Source: Leptolyngbyaceae cyanobacterium
GTDB taxonomy: Bacteria; Cyanobacteriota; Cyanobacteriia; Cyanobacteriales; Aerosakkonemataceae
Reading direction: 5' to 3'
Assembly: GCA_036703985.1 (NCBI GenBank)
Contig: DATNQN010000018.1
Location: 1 to 54,103 of the forward strand
DNA length: 54,103 nucleotides
Position 1 is the stretch's first letter, and each line of letters opens with the position of its first letter. The notes under the pieces were generated by a model. That model was not told where the DNA came from. It did no database searches and was given only the letters and a program-made list of their open reading frames with translations. The translations under genes were made by a program, and so were the position numbers. Shown here one piece after another: positions 34,590 to 44,550 of the stretch.

Positions 34590-35513
34590 TTATTGTTTTT
34601 TACCAAGTGCGATCGCCACCGATCCGCTGACGACCAAAACCGCCCCAAAAACTGCTAAAATCGTCAAGTGTTCCGGTTCGACTAAACCAGGTAGCAACCA
34701 CTCTTCACCCCACATTGCCACCAAAGTAACCAACGGCGCTAAAGCCAGAACAGCACTTACTTTTGATGCTTCCCAATGAGACAAAGACTCGGCAAAAGCA
34801 CCATAAGCAAATACGGTATTCAAAGCACAAAAAATCAGCATTCCCCAATGTAAAGGACTGATTGCCAGCAATTCATCTGGTTTAGCCACAGGGCTAAATA
34901 AGATAGCGCAACTGCCATAAATCAGCAGCATGATATTAGAAGAAGGCAATATTTGCAGCAATTGCTTTTGTGCCATCGCGTAGACAGCCCAAGCAATTGC
35001 CCCAATTACCAAAAACACGCTGCCCCACAAATATTTAGTTGGTGTAGTAATAAAAGCCCGTAACTGTTCGTTGAAGAAAAGCGCCAATCCTAAAGTTAAA
35101 ACACTCAACCCCATCCACTGACGCAAGCTATAACGTTCCTTGAAAATAAATACTCCACCCAAACCCATTAAAACCGGGGCTAATTGAATTAAAACTTCCG
35201 CATGAGATGGAGAAGTATATGCTAAACCTAACAGAAAAAGCAAATAGTTAATTGCCAAATAAATAATGGCAATTCCCAATAACTTTAAAGGAATTTTTCG
35301 GAGTTTTTCAATTGGTGGTAATTCCCCTTTAGTCGCTAAATAAATTCCTAGAATTGTAAAAGCGACGACAAAGCGAAACCAAGTAACAGTGTAAACATCC
35401 AGTGCTTGCAACGTTACCGCTAAGGCAACTGGTAAAATGCCCCAGAGAAAAACTGTTAAAGATGACAGCGCTAATCCTAAACGCCAGTTACCGGAACTTT
35501 TATGCAGTTTCAT
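34590..35513 (-). CDS. EamA/DMT family transporter
   Basis: This 307-residue membrane protein has ten hydrophobic segments in two halves of five, the duplicated EamA layout. The first half includes YTVTWFRFVVAFTILG, AINYLLFLLGLAYTSPSHAEVLIQLAPVL and the second half LNTVFAYGAFAESLSHWEASKVSAVLALAPL, both typical of the drug/metabolite superfamily. Substrate cannot be told; relatives export amino acids or other small molecules. ATG at 35513. Confidence 0.9.
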   Translation of the reverse strand: MKLHKSSGNWRLGLALSSLTVFLWGILPVALAVTLQALDVYTVTWFRFVVAFTILGIYLATKGELPPIEKLRKIPLKLLGIAIIYLAINYLLFLLGLAYTSPSHAEVLIQLAPVLMGLGGVFIFKERYSLRQWMGLSVLTLGLALFFNEQLRAFITTPTKYLWGSVFLVIGAIAWAVYAMAQKQLLQILPSSNIMLLIYGSCAILFSPVAKPDELLAISPLHWGMLIFCALNTVFAYGAFAESLSHWEASKVSAVLALAPLVTLVAMWGEEWLLPGLVEPEHLTILAVFGAVLVVSGSVAIALGKKQ

Positions 35514-35565
35514 TATGAAGTTGGATTTGAGATTTGAGATTTGAGATTAATATCATGTCCAGTTC

Positions 35566-35622
35566 GTAGTGAGGACTTTAGTCCTCCCTCAGTCATCAAC
35601 TAAGGACTGAAGTCCTTACTAC
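35566..35622. repeat. Dispersed inverted repeat with GAGGACTTTAGTCCT arms
   Basis: Arms of 20 bases (35566-35585 and 35603-35622) match at 18 positions as inverted copies around a 17-base spacer. Each arm also contains the small palindrome AGGACTTTAGTCCT. It is upstream of the transporter gene, after a run of GATTTGA units at 35524-35546, and looks like a mobile or dispersed cyanobacterial hairpin. Confidence 0.65.
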
Positions 35623-35700
35623 AAACGTTTATAGGACACAATATAAAACTCAAAGTCTCATATTCTTTTAGGCTACCAATTCCAAAGGAGACAAAAAGTA

Positions 35701-35731
35701 TTCTGAATTCTGAATTCTGGATTCTGAATTC
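35701..35731. repeat. TTCTGAATTC dispersed repeat
   Basis: Three to four tandem TTCTGAA/TTCTGGA units, the reverse orientation of the AGAATTC family at 18593-18616. It lies between the transporter start and the ligA stop. Confidence 0.6.
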
Positions 35732-35773
35732 TACTTACACTCAACTGTCCCGCCCTAAAACGACAGCCTTCTT

Positions 35774-37822
<2,049 letters not shown>

Positions 37823-37824
37823 TT

Positions 37825-37880
37825 AGGGGTTAGGGGTTAGGGGCTAGGGGCTAGGGGCTAGGGACAGGGGGCAGGGGAGA
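37825..37880. repeat. GGGGTTA/GGGGCTA tandem heptads upstream of ligA
   Basis: About five 7-base units of GGGGTTA and GGGGCTA run on the plus strand, followed by GGGACAGGGGGCAGGGG. Four or more G-runs with 3-base spacers could form a G-quadruplex on the ligA template strand. The array begins 12 bases upstream of the ligA GTG, where a ribosome site would normally be. Confidence 0.75.
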
Positions 37881-37997
37881 AATTTGGTGACTTCTGCCTT
37901 CTGCCTTCTAACTTCAGCCCTCTGCATTCAGCCAAAAAATAGGTTTTCTATCACGAGTATGGGAAACCATCTTTATTTTAACTGCGGCATTCGATAG

Positions 37998-38750
37998 TTA
38001 TTCTAAAAGTGAATTACTCATTTTGCTTAGTTTGTAATTCTGCTCAAAATTATTATCCCAATAAAATTCACCCGTGTCTGGATTTTGATAATAAACAACA
38101 AATTGAAAGACATGAGATTTAGGATTATATTGATAAACAGGGGTTTTAAATTTCCACAGTTCTACTTCTAATTCTCCTAACGCTACATCTATATTACAGC
38201 CTTCTTCTACTGGATGTTCGTAAAAAGCTTCTACTTCTTCCCAACTATCCCCGTTATCAGCCGTTAGTTTAATTCCCACTCTCTTGTTATAAGAAGTTTT
38301 CCGACGAACGTAGATTTCTCCTTCCATCCAATATTTTTTACTTTCTAAATCCCAACCAAACTCCGGGTCATTTTTAGCCAATGCCTTATTTAAGATTACA
38401 TTGCCACCCATCACGTTATTCGCTCGATGGGTTAACAATTTGTAATTATTGCCGTAATTGCTGTCCCAATATTCAACACCATCTACTGTATATTTAAAAG
38501 CAAATTCTTCCGTCAAAGGAATATCTTTGGTTGTATAAATTTCATAATCACCATAATTAGCTTTTAAGACCATATTTTCAGAAGACCATTCTCCATTTGC
38601 TTTTTTATAAAAAATTTCTACATTTTTGCGATCGCCAATATTTTGTACTTTGACTTTAGCGTAAGTATTATTAATATTTTCCTGCTTGATATTGTGAGAA
38701 GATTGAGAGATCGCGTATTTCAGCCGGATCGGTAAAACCGTACTATTCAT
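37998..38750 (-). CDS. Tandem CBM21 carbohydrate-binding protein
   Basis: This 250-residue protein has no signal peptide and two repeated beta-sandwich units. Unit 1 (~25-106) has VKVQNIGDRKNVEIFYK and ends EYWDSNYGNNYKL; unit 2 (~125-243) has VRRKTSYNKRVGIKLTADNG and ends FYWDNNFEQNYKL. The paired YWD-N-x-x-NY-K endings are the mark of CBM21, the starch/glycogen-binding domain best known from glucoamylase and the targeting subunits of protein phosphatase 1. No catalytic domain is attached. In the cytoplasm it could bind glycogen, or recruit a partner to it; this is inference. ATG at 38750. Confidence 0.8.
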   Translation of the reverse strand: MNSTVLPIRLKYAISQSSHNIKQENINNTYAKVKVQNIGDRKNVEIFYKKANGEWSSENMVLKANYGDYEIYTTKDIPLTEEFAFKYTVDGVEYWDSNYGNNYKLLTHRANNVMGGNVILNKALAKNDPEFGWDLESKKYWMEGEIYVRRKTSYNKRVGIKLTADNGDSWEEVEAFYEHPVEEGCNIDVALGELEVELWKFKTPVYQYNPKSHVFQFVVYYQNPDTGEFYWDNNFEQNYKLSKMSNSLLE

Positions 38751-39160
38751 AACCTACCTAACTTTATTTTAAGTTACATTATAATATTTTACCATTACCC
38801 ATCACGGTGGGCGTTTTCACTTGAAATTTTGTTATTTAACTTATATTTAGAACAATATGTCTCAAAACTTATTAATGAATGACTAATTTTGAGAAATCAA
38901 TTATAATTTAGGAGATATCGGCCAAAATTACTTATCTAAACGGGTAACATTAATTTATATTATTGGGGAATATATAAACGGAATTTGTCGTAATATAGAA
39001 ATGAATAGATTGTCCAAAAAATAGGCGATCGAGCTTTAACTTAACGCAGGTATAAAGATGTAAATAAGTAGCAAATTTGGCGATGGTTTAAATTAATTTG
39101 CTTAATTTTTCCGGGGCAGGTAGGTAAGAATAGGGAAGACGCCTATAGTTTTCAAGCGAA
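38751..39160. promoter_or_regulatory. A+T-rich divergent intergenic region
   Basis: This roughly 410-base stretch separates the CBM21 gene (minus) from the small plus-strand gene at 39223. It should hold both promoters. TTTATATTATTG at 38953 and ATAATATT at 38780 could be -10-like. I see no RNA gene or repeat. Confidence 0.45.
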
Positions 39161-39226
39161 ATGAGTTATTCTGCTATGTGGCAAAAGAGTACGATCGCAA
39201 TGCGAGTGCTTGAGGTGGAAAAATGA
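39161..39226 (+). CDS. Possible 21-residue leader ORF overlapping the next gene
   Basis: An ATG at 39161 opens a frame of 21 codons (MSYSAMWQKS, then TIAMRVLEVEK) whose TGA overlaps the ATG of the following gene in ATGA. Such an overlap is typical of translational coupling. No good ribosome site precedes it, so it may be chance. Confidence 0.25.
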   Translation: MSYSAMWQKSTIAMRVLEVEK

Positions 39227-39447
39227 GAGTCTGGTTTGCTAGTTTCCTCTTACTGTTCGTGTTAGCACAACTGTGGGATTGGATGAGACACCTGTCCTTA
39301 CCATTACCAGTATTCATCGTGGGAGGATTGTGTTTGGCCGTCGCTTCCAACTACGATAAGCGATCTGGTTGGCCTTTCCGCAATCAGCAGTTGAGTTCGC
39401 CCACTTCGGAATCTGCGATCGCACCCCTTGGTAAACAGGATAGCTGA
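39223..39447 (+). CDS. Small conserved-type membrane protein
   Basis: This 74-residue protein opens with a hydrophobic segment (MRVWFASFLLLFVLAQLW), has a second one (LPVFIVGGLCLAVAS), then SNYDKRSGWPF and a polar tail. The layout recalls short cyanobacterial membrane proteins of unknown function. GAGGTGG stands 5 bases before the ATG, a strong ribosome site, which together with composition makes it a real gene. No function can be given. Confidence 0.7.
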   Translation: MRVWFASFLLLFVLAQLWDWMRHLSLPLPVFIVGGLCLAVASNYDKRSGWPFRNQQLSSPTSESAIAPLGKQDS

Positions 39448-39605
39448 AAAATAGACTTTAGCGATGTAGGATTGTCAACTCTTACTTGGAGTTTGGATGT
39501 AGCGCAATTTCTCCAAGGCGTTACTTTGCTTTCGGCAATGGTTTTTAGTCCTTATCCTTTGTGTGGTTGAGTAATTTATCGCATCTGGTGTTGATGATTT
39601 GAGAT

Positions 39606-39690
39606 TTTTTTACCACAGATAAAAACATATAAATCTTTGTAAATAGGAAATAAATCGGAATCTACATCTGTGTTTATCTGTGGTAAAAAA
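39606..39690. terminator. 18-base perfect inverted repeat after the desaturase gene
   Basis: TTTTTTACCACAGATAAA at 39606-39623 is matched exactly in reverse by 39673-39690, which ends one base before the desaturase stop. In the minus-strand transcript the stem ends in a T-run, so it could serve as a terminator although the loop is long (49 bases). The ATCTGTGGTAAAA arm is the same unit as in the arrays at 32421-32465 and 44375-44441. Confidence 0.6.
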
Positions 39691-40542
39691 TCAATGCTTT
39701 TCGCTAAACGAAACAGGCGGCATCACTACTTTAGTCGTCAGTCCCAAAGTTTTCAACACCCAAATTGACCACCAGGTAACATCAATTTCCCACCAACGCC
39801 AACCTGCTTTTGCTACGTTGGGATAAGCATGATGGTTATTATGCCAACCTTCTCCGTAGGTGAAAATGGCTGCCCACCAAAGATTCCGGGAATTATCATC
39901 AGTTTCAAAGGTGCGATATCCCCAAACGTGAGTGACGGAGTTAATAAACCAGGTACAATGCCACAGAAGAACTGCTCTGACAAACATTCCCCAAATTACG
40001 AAAGACCAACCACCTAAAGCATATAGCAACAATCCCAGAGGAATTTGTAGTAATAAAAAGTTGCGATTTAGCCAGCGATAAAAAGCATCTCGTTCCAAAT
40101 CTGGTGCAAAGCGTTTGTATTGTTCGTATTCAAAGAATTCGGCATGGGGATAGAAGATCCATAACATATGACTCCACCAAAATCCGCGACGTGCAGAGTA
40201 GGGATCTTTTTTTACATCTTCGGTATTCGCATGATGCAGCCGATGTCCGGCTACCCAAAAAATCGGCCCTCCCTGAAGCGCTAATGCACCGATAAATGCG
40301 ATCGCATATTCCAGCCATTGAGGAACTTGTAAACTGCGATGACTTAATAAACGATGATAACCCAAACAAATACCGATACTACCAAACAACCAATGGAGGA
40401 ACAGCATTACTCCTAAAGCCGACCAAGAAAAAAACCAAGGCGCTAATAATGCAATGAGGTGTACGCTACTGAAAAAAACTACCGCCATCCAATCTAAACT
40501 TGGTTCTTTTTCAGGCGAATTTGTTACAAATTGCGATGTCAT
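39691..40542 (-). CDS. desC: Delta9-type fatty acid desaturase
   Basis: In this 283-residue membrane di-iron enzyme the three His boxes are HRLLSH (63-68), HRLHH (100-104) and HNNHH (~233-237), the spacing of acyl-lipid Delta9 desaturases (DesC) and eukaryotic stearoyl-CoA desaturases. It introduces the first double bond into membrane lipid acyl chains and needs O2. The frame is open to 40617, but GAGGAGATATTT directly precedes the ATG at 40542, which I take as the start. It follows the BchE-receiver, hemN and heme oxygenase genes on the same strand. In some cyanobacteria a desaturase (called desF in Synechococcus 7002) belongs to the low-oxygen set, so this could be a low-oxygen isoform. Confidence 0.88.
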   Translation of the reverse strand: MTSQFVTNSPEKEPSLDWMAVVFFSSVHLIALLAPWFFSWSALGVMLFLHWLFGSIGICLGYHRLLSHRSLQVPQWLEYAIAFIGALALQGGPIFWVAGHRLHHANTEDVKKDPYSARRGFWWSHMLWIFYPHAEFFEYEQYKRFAPDLERDAFYRWLNRNFLLLQIPLGLLLYALGGWSFVIWGMFVRAVLLWHCTWFINSVTHVWGYRTFETDDNSRNLWWAAIFTYGEGWHNNHHAYPNVAKAGWRWWEIDVTWWSIWVLKTLGLTTKVVMPPVSFSEKH

Positions 40543-40544
40543 AA

Positions 40545-40554
40545 ATATCTCCTC
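40545..40554 (-). promoter_or_regulatory. Strong ribosome binding site of the desaturase gene
   Basis: GAGGAGATATTT stands immediately upstream of the ATG at 40542 on the minus strand, with good spacing. It shows that the longer frame back to 40617 is not used. Confidence 0.7.
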
Positions 40555-40777
40555 ATCCACAAAAACAATTTTGGATTTTAGATTTAATAAATTTTGTGGA
40601 TATCCCAAACTTGCCATCTAAAATCTCAAATCAACTAGTCATCGATCGCAAACAAAAAATCCCTTTCTTATCTGCGTGCATCTGCGTACCCTGCGGGAAG
40701 GCTATCGCCTATATCTTTTTTCATCTGCGGTTAAAAATTAACCCCTGACTCCCACAGACAACATCAAAGCATCTCGA

Positions 40778-42799
40778 TTACACTACCAATGCAACCGGAA
40801 TCGCCGGATCTTGATAACTCCCTTTTCGATGAGTAACTCGCACCGCCTCAGCTAACTGTTCGATACTCGCATCTTTCAAACAAAAACCATTCGCACCAGC
40901 AGCTAACGCATCTGATAAAACAGATTGTTGTTCAGGAGTTACCAAAACTAAAATTTTCGAGGGAATCACGTATGAATTTGACTGCACTTTTCGCGCATTG
41001 CGAATGAACTTCACCAAATCCATATCGGGTAAGGTGCTATCCACAACAGCCACATCAACATCGATCGATTCTAGTAAAACTAAACCTGTTTCTGCATTTG
41101 TAGCTTCGCTAGCAACTTCAATGCCATTTTGCGATCGCAAATTCACCCGCAAATTAATCCGTGTTTCCTGATCGTCTTCGATCACGGCAACTTGAATCAT
41201 ATCATGCTGTTCGTGAACTTTGGTATAGTTATCGCATTCTGCCCCATCATTCGTTGTTGCACTAGCAGAAATCGTTCCCACAAAGTCAATATCTGCCGGA
41301 CGTTCCTGTTTCAGCCGCGCCATTTGATCGGGAGACAAAATCTTCGATTCATCAAATCCAAACTCAATTTCAGCGTGTAATCCTTTTTGCTTCACTCGTT
41401 GGAGATTATAGAACCGTTTGTTGAGAGTTGTCTTTACAAAAGCCCACAGACATCCTAGCAGATAACGACGCTTAAAGGAATCTTTTTCAAACCAATATTC
41501 GATAAATTTCCAGGAATAGAAACGGGCATAATTGCGAAGTACGCTTTTCAGCACTTCTTCCCGCGTCATGTTATCTGGTTTAATGATCGGCGTAACGAAA
41601 TTGTAGTGAGAATAATCGCGGATTTCTACTTTATCTGCGACATCTTGGAATAGTTCGGAAAAAGGCCAAGGCGTGTACATATTCCAATTAGTCATATCCG
41701 CTTGCCAATCTCGCGCCATTCTGTAGCTTTCTTCGATAGTTTCTGGCGTTTCGTTGGGCAATCCTATGATAAATTGTACTTCTGCCAAAATGCCGTTTTG
41801 TCTCAGCAGTTGCACCGCTCTTTTATTATCGGCAATCGTGGTTTCTTTGCGGAATAAATTAAGGTTTAATTGCGCGGCTGCTTCCGTTCCCAAGGAAACG
41901 TGAACTAATCCGGCTTTGCGATAAAGGGGTAATTCTTTTTCATCTCTGAGAATGTCGGTAACTCGCGTATTTATTCCCCAATGAACGCCTAATTTTCGCT
42001 CAATTAGTTCGTTGCATAAGGCAATGAATCGAGATTTGTTGATGGTCGGTTCTTCATCTGCTAAAATGAAAAATCCGATCTGATGTTCTTTAACTAAATT
42101 CTCGATTTCATCGACAAAATGTTTAGGCGATCGCGATCGATATTTGCGCCAGAATTTCCACTGACAGCAAAAGCGACACCGAAACGGACAACCCCGTGAA
42201 TAGTTGGGAACGGCAACTCTGGTATTCAGCGGCGTGTAGATATAATTATCCCAATCTAAGAGACTCCAATCTGGCGTCAGCGTGTTTAAATCTTTGATGG
42301 GAGGATGGGCGGGTGTGGCAACAATTTTACCATCTTCTAAAAAGGCAATTCCTAAAATATTCCGACGATCTTCTTGATCGGTATTATTTGCGATCGCACG
42401 CACTAAATTAACCGTAATTTCCTCTCCCTCACCCCGAATAATGTAATCGATCCAAGGTGCTTCGCTTAACACTTCTCGATACATATAAGTTGGGTGAACG
42501 CCGCCCATAATTGCTTTGGCATTCGGGCAGATTTCTTTTACCAACTTGAGAGTGCTTTGCGACTTATAAATCATCGGCGTAATTGCCGTTGCCAAAACTA
42601 TATCCGGTTGGCGATCGCGAATCATTTCTGCCAAGCGATCGTCATCGATATATTTAGTCATCGCATCGATAAATTCAATGTCAGTAAAGCCTGCCGTTTT
42701 TAATGCTCCACCGACATAAGGAACCCAACTAGAAGGCCAATTTCCGGCAATTTCAGCCCCCCCAGAATGGTAATTGGGTTGAATTAATAAAATCCGCAT
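40778..42799 (-). CDS. bchE: BchE-family anaerobic cyclase (B12-binding radical SAM) fused to a receiver domain
   Basis: This 673-residue protein has a B12-binding N-domain (1-150: RILLIQPNYHSGGAEIAGNW, IVLATAITPMIYKS, GGVHPTYMY). A radical SAM domain follows with C204-x3-C208-x2-C211 (RGCPFRCRFCCQWKFW), then ILADEEPTIN and GLVHVSLGTEAA. This closely follows BchE, the oxygen-independent Mg-protoporphyrin IX monomethyl ester cyclase that forms ring E of chlorophyll. After a linker (485-535) comes a receiver domain (536-670) with acidic D542/D543, phospho-acceptor D587 in VAVVDSTLPDMD, T621 and K642. No HTH follows. Such a fusion is not usual for BchE (normally ~550 residues). ATG at 42799. Function in another radical SAM reaction on tetrapyrroles is possible. 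Confidence 0.82.
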   Translation of the reverse strand: MRILLIQPNYHSGGAEIAGNWPSSWVPYVGGALKTAGFTDIEFIDAMTKYIDDDRLAEMIRDRQPDIVLATAITPMIYKSQSTLKLVKEICPNAKAIMGGVHPTYMYREVLSEAPWIDYIIRGEGEEITVNLVRAIANNTDQEDRRNILGIAFLEDGKIVATPAHPPIKDLNTLTPDWSLLDWDNYIYTPLNTRVAVPNYSRGCPFRCRFCCQWKFWRKYRSRSPKHFVDEIENLVKEHQIGFFILADEEPTINKSRFIALCNELIERKLGVHWGINTRVTDILRDEKELPLYRKAGLVHVSLGTEAAAQLNLNLFRKETTIADNKRAVQLLRQNGILAEVQFIIGLPNETPETIEESYRMARDWQADMTNWNMYTPWPFSELFQDVADKVEIRDYSHYNFVTPIIKPDNMTREEVLKSVLRNYARFYSWKFIEYWFEKDSFKRRYLLGCLWAFVKTTLNKRFYNLQRVKQKGLHAEIEFGFDESKILSPDQMARLKQERPADIDFVGTISASATTNDGAECDNYTKVHEQHDMIQVAVIEDDQETRINLRVNLRSQNGIEVASEATNAETGLVLLESIDVDVAVVDSTLPDMDLVKFIRNARKVQSNSYVIPSKILVLVTPEQQSVLSDALAAGANGFCLKDASIEQLAEAVRVTHRKGSYQDPAIPVALVV

Positions 42800-42919
42800 A
42801 TTAAACCTCTTCTTAAAGCAGAACGCAGAAGGCAGAAAAAGCTTTTATTCTTAGATTTTTGAGTCGTCATCTCCTCTTTCTCTTCTCTCTGTGTCCTCTG
42901 CGCCTCTGCGGTTCAAAAA

Positions 42920-44317
42920 TTAAACAGCTTTAGAAAAACGCTCAGTTTGTTGAACTCTCATATATTTGTCAAAAGCTGAAGCAATGTTTCTAATTAACAA
43001 TCGTCCGCTGGGGGTAACTTGAATGCGATCGTGAGAAAGATGAATTAATCCATCAGCTTCTAGCAATCGCAAATTGTATCTTTCTTTAACAAAATACTCT
43101 TCAAAATCCAAGTCAAAGCTGAGATGATATTTTTCTTCGATATCGTATTTAGAAAGCTCGAATTGGCACATCAACTCCATAATAATAGTGCGCCGAATGA
43201 TATCATCTCGACTGAGAGTAACCCCTCGTTCGATCGGCAATTCCCTGTTATCAATTGCTTGATAGTAACGTCTTAATCGTTTGTGATTCTGCACGTAAAC
43301 ATCGTGCAACATACTAATCGATGTCATGCCAAAACCGAGCAAATCTGATTCTGGCTTGGTAGTGTATCCTTGAAAGTTGCGGTGTAAATCTCCTTCCCGT
43401 TGCGCGATCGCTAATTCGTCATTCGGTTTGGCAAAGTGATCCATCCCGATAAATACGTAACCATTCCCAGTCAATTCTTCAATTGTCATTTGCAGAATGC
43501 TGAGTTTTTCGGAAGCTGGTGGTAATGCTTCTTGGGGAATGCGTTTTTGAATTGGTTTCAACCAAGGAACGTAGGCGAAATTGAAAACAGCAATCCGATC
43601 GGGATCGAGTTGAACTGATTTGCGAATCGTGTTTTTAAATGTATCTAAATTTTGATAAGGTAATCCGTAAATCAAATCTACGTTCACGCTTTCAAAACCC
43701 GCATCCCGTATCCATTCCATTGCTTGAAACAGCATCGCTTCCGGTTGGATGCGGTTGACGGCTTCTTGCACTCTCGGATCGAAATCTTGAATGCCAAAAC
43801 TAATTCGTTTAAAGCCCAAGTCGCGCAAGAAAAAGATGTAATTTTTATCCAAAAAGCGAGGATTGACTTCTATGGAAATCTCCGCTTCTGGCGCAAAGGT
43901 AAAATGATTGTTGATAGTTTCCCAAAGCGTCTCAACTTGTTTAGGAGATAGATAGTTAGGCGTACCGCCACCCCAGTGCAGTTGATTGACTTCGCGATCG
44001 CGATCGATTAAATCCGCCACCCGTTCAATATCTCGCCGAATGTAATCCAGATAAGGTTCTGCTACCTCTTTGCGTTGGGTGATCACCGTGTTGCAACCAC
44101 AGAAATAGCAAGCACTTTCGCAAAATGGTATATGGCAATACAGCGATAAAGGAGTTTTTTTGTAGTTGCTAACTGCGATCGCAGCCTTAAAATCAATTTC
44201 CCTAAACTCTTCTTTCAGTTCCGTTGCAGGTGGATAGCTAGTATATCGCGGCACCGGACGATCGTATTTTCTAAGTAAATTGAAATCAAATTCGACGGTT
44301 TGGGATAATAATCTCAT
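42920..44317 (-). CDS. hemN: Oxygen-independent coproporphyrinogen III oxidase HemN
   Basis: This 465-residue radical SAM enzyme decarboxylates coproporphyrinogen III to protoporphyrinogen IX without O2. The cluster-binding motif C66-x3-C70-x2-C73-x-C75 (CESACYFCGCNTVIT) is exactly that of HemN proper, as are HWGGGTPNYL and NVDLIYGLPYQ. The N-terminal FNLLRKYDRPVPRYTSYPPA is also diagnostic and separates it from HemW. It lies 120 bases upstream of the BchE-receiver gene and 233 bases downstream of the heme oxygenase gene, all on the same strand, consistent with a low-oxygen tetrapyrrole group. Confidence 0.95.
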   Translation of the reverse strand: MRLLSQTVEFDFNLLRKYDRPVPRYTSYPPATELKEEFREIDFKAAIAVSNYKKTPLSLYCHIPFCESACYFCGCNTVITQRKEVAEPYLDYIRRDIERVADLIDRDREVNQLHWGGGTPNYLSPKQVETLWETINNHFTFAPEAEISIEVNPRFLDKNYIFFLRDLGFKRISFGIQDFDPRVQEAVNRIQPEAMLFQAMEWIRDAGFESVNVDLIYGLPYQNLDTFKNTIRKSVQLDPDRIAVFNFAYVPWLKPIQKRIPQEALPPASEKLSILQMTIEELTGNGYVFIGMDHFAKPNDELAIAQREGDLHRNFQGYTTKPESDLLGFGMTSISMLHDVYVQNHKRLRRYYQAIDNRELPIERGVTLSRDDIIRRTIIMELMCQFELSKYDIEEKYHLSFDLDFEEYFVKERYNLRLLEADGLIHLSHDRIQVTPSGRLLIRNIASAFDKYMRVQQTERFSKAV

Positions 44318-44374
44318 GTTCTGTTTGATAAGTAGGGACTAGAGAAAGAAGGGCTATACTAATCGGCTATTAAT

Positions 44375-44441
44375 ATTATCTGTATTCATCCGTATTCATC
44401 TGTGTTCATCCGTGTTCATCTGTGGATATCTGTGGTAAAAA
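44375..44441. repeat. TCATCYGTGT tandem units in the ho-hemN gap
   Basis: Five to six units of TTCATCTGTG/TTCATCCGTG and one ATATCTGTGG run between the heme oxygenase and hemN genes, ending in GGTAAAA. Related units are at 32421-32465 and 39661-39690. It is a dispersed degenerate repeat, not coding. Confidence 0.6.
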
Positions 44442-44550
44442 AAACAAAGTTTGAAACTTTTGCAAAAACTCTAATCAAAAACCAAAACAAAAAGTTAAAA
44501 GCACCGATAAATTTTCATTTATTTTGACTTTTAACTTTTTACTTAAACAC

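Noticed and set aside
40778-42799. Two separate genes (bchE and receiver) joined by error
   Set aside because: The frame is continuous with a plausible linker and no internal stop; kept as a fusion, to be verified.
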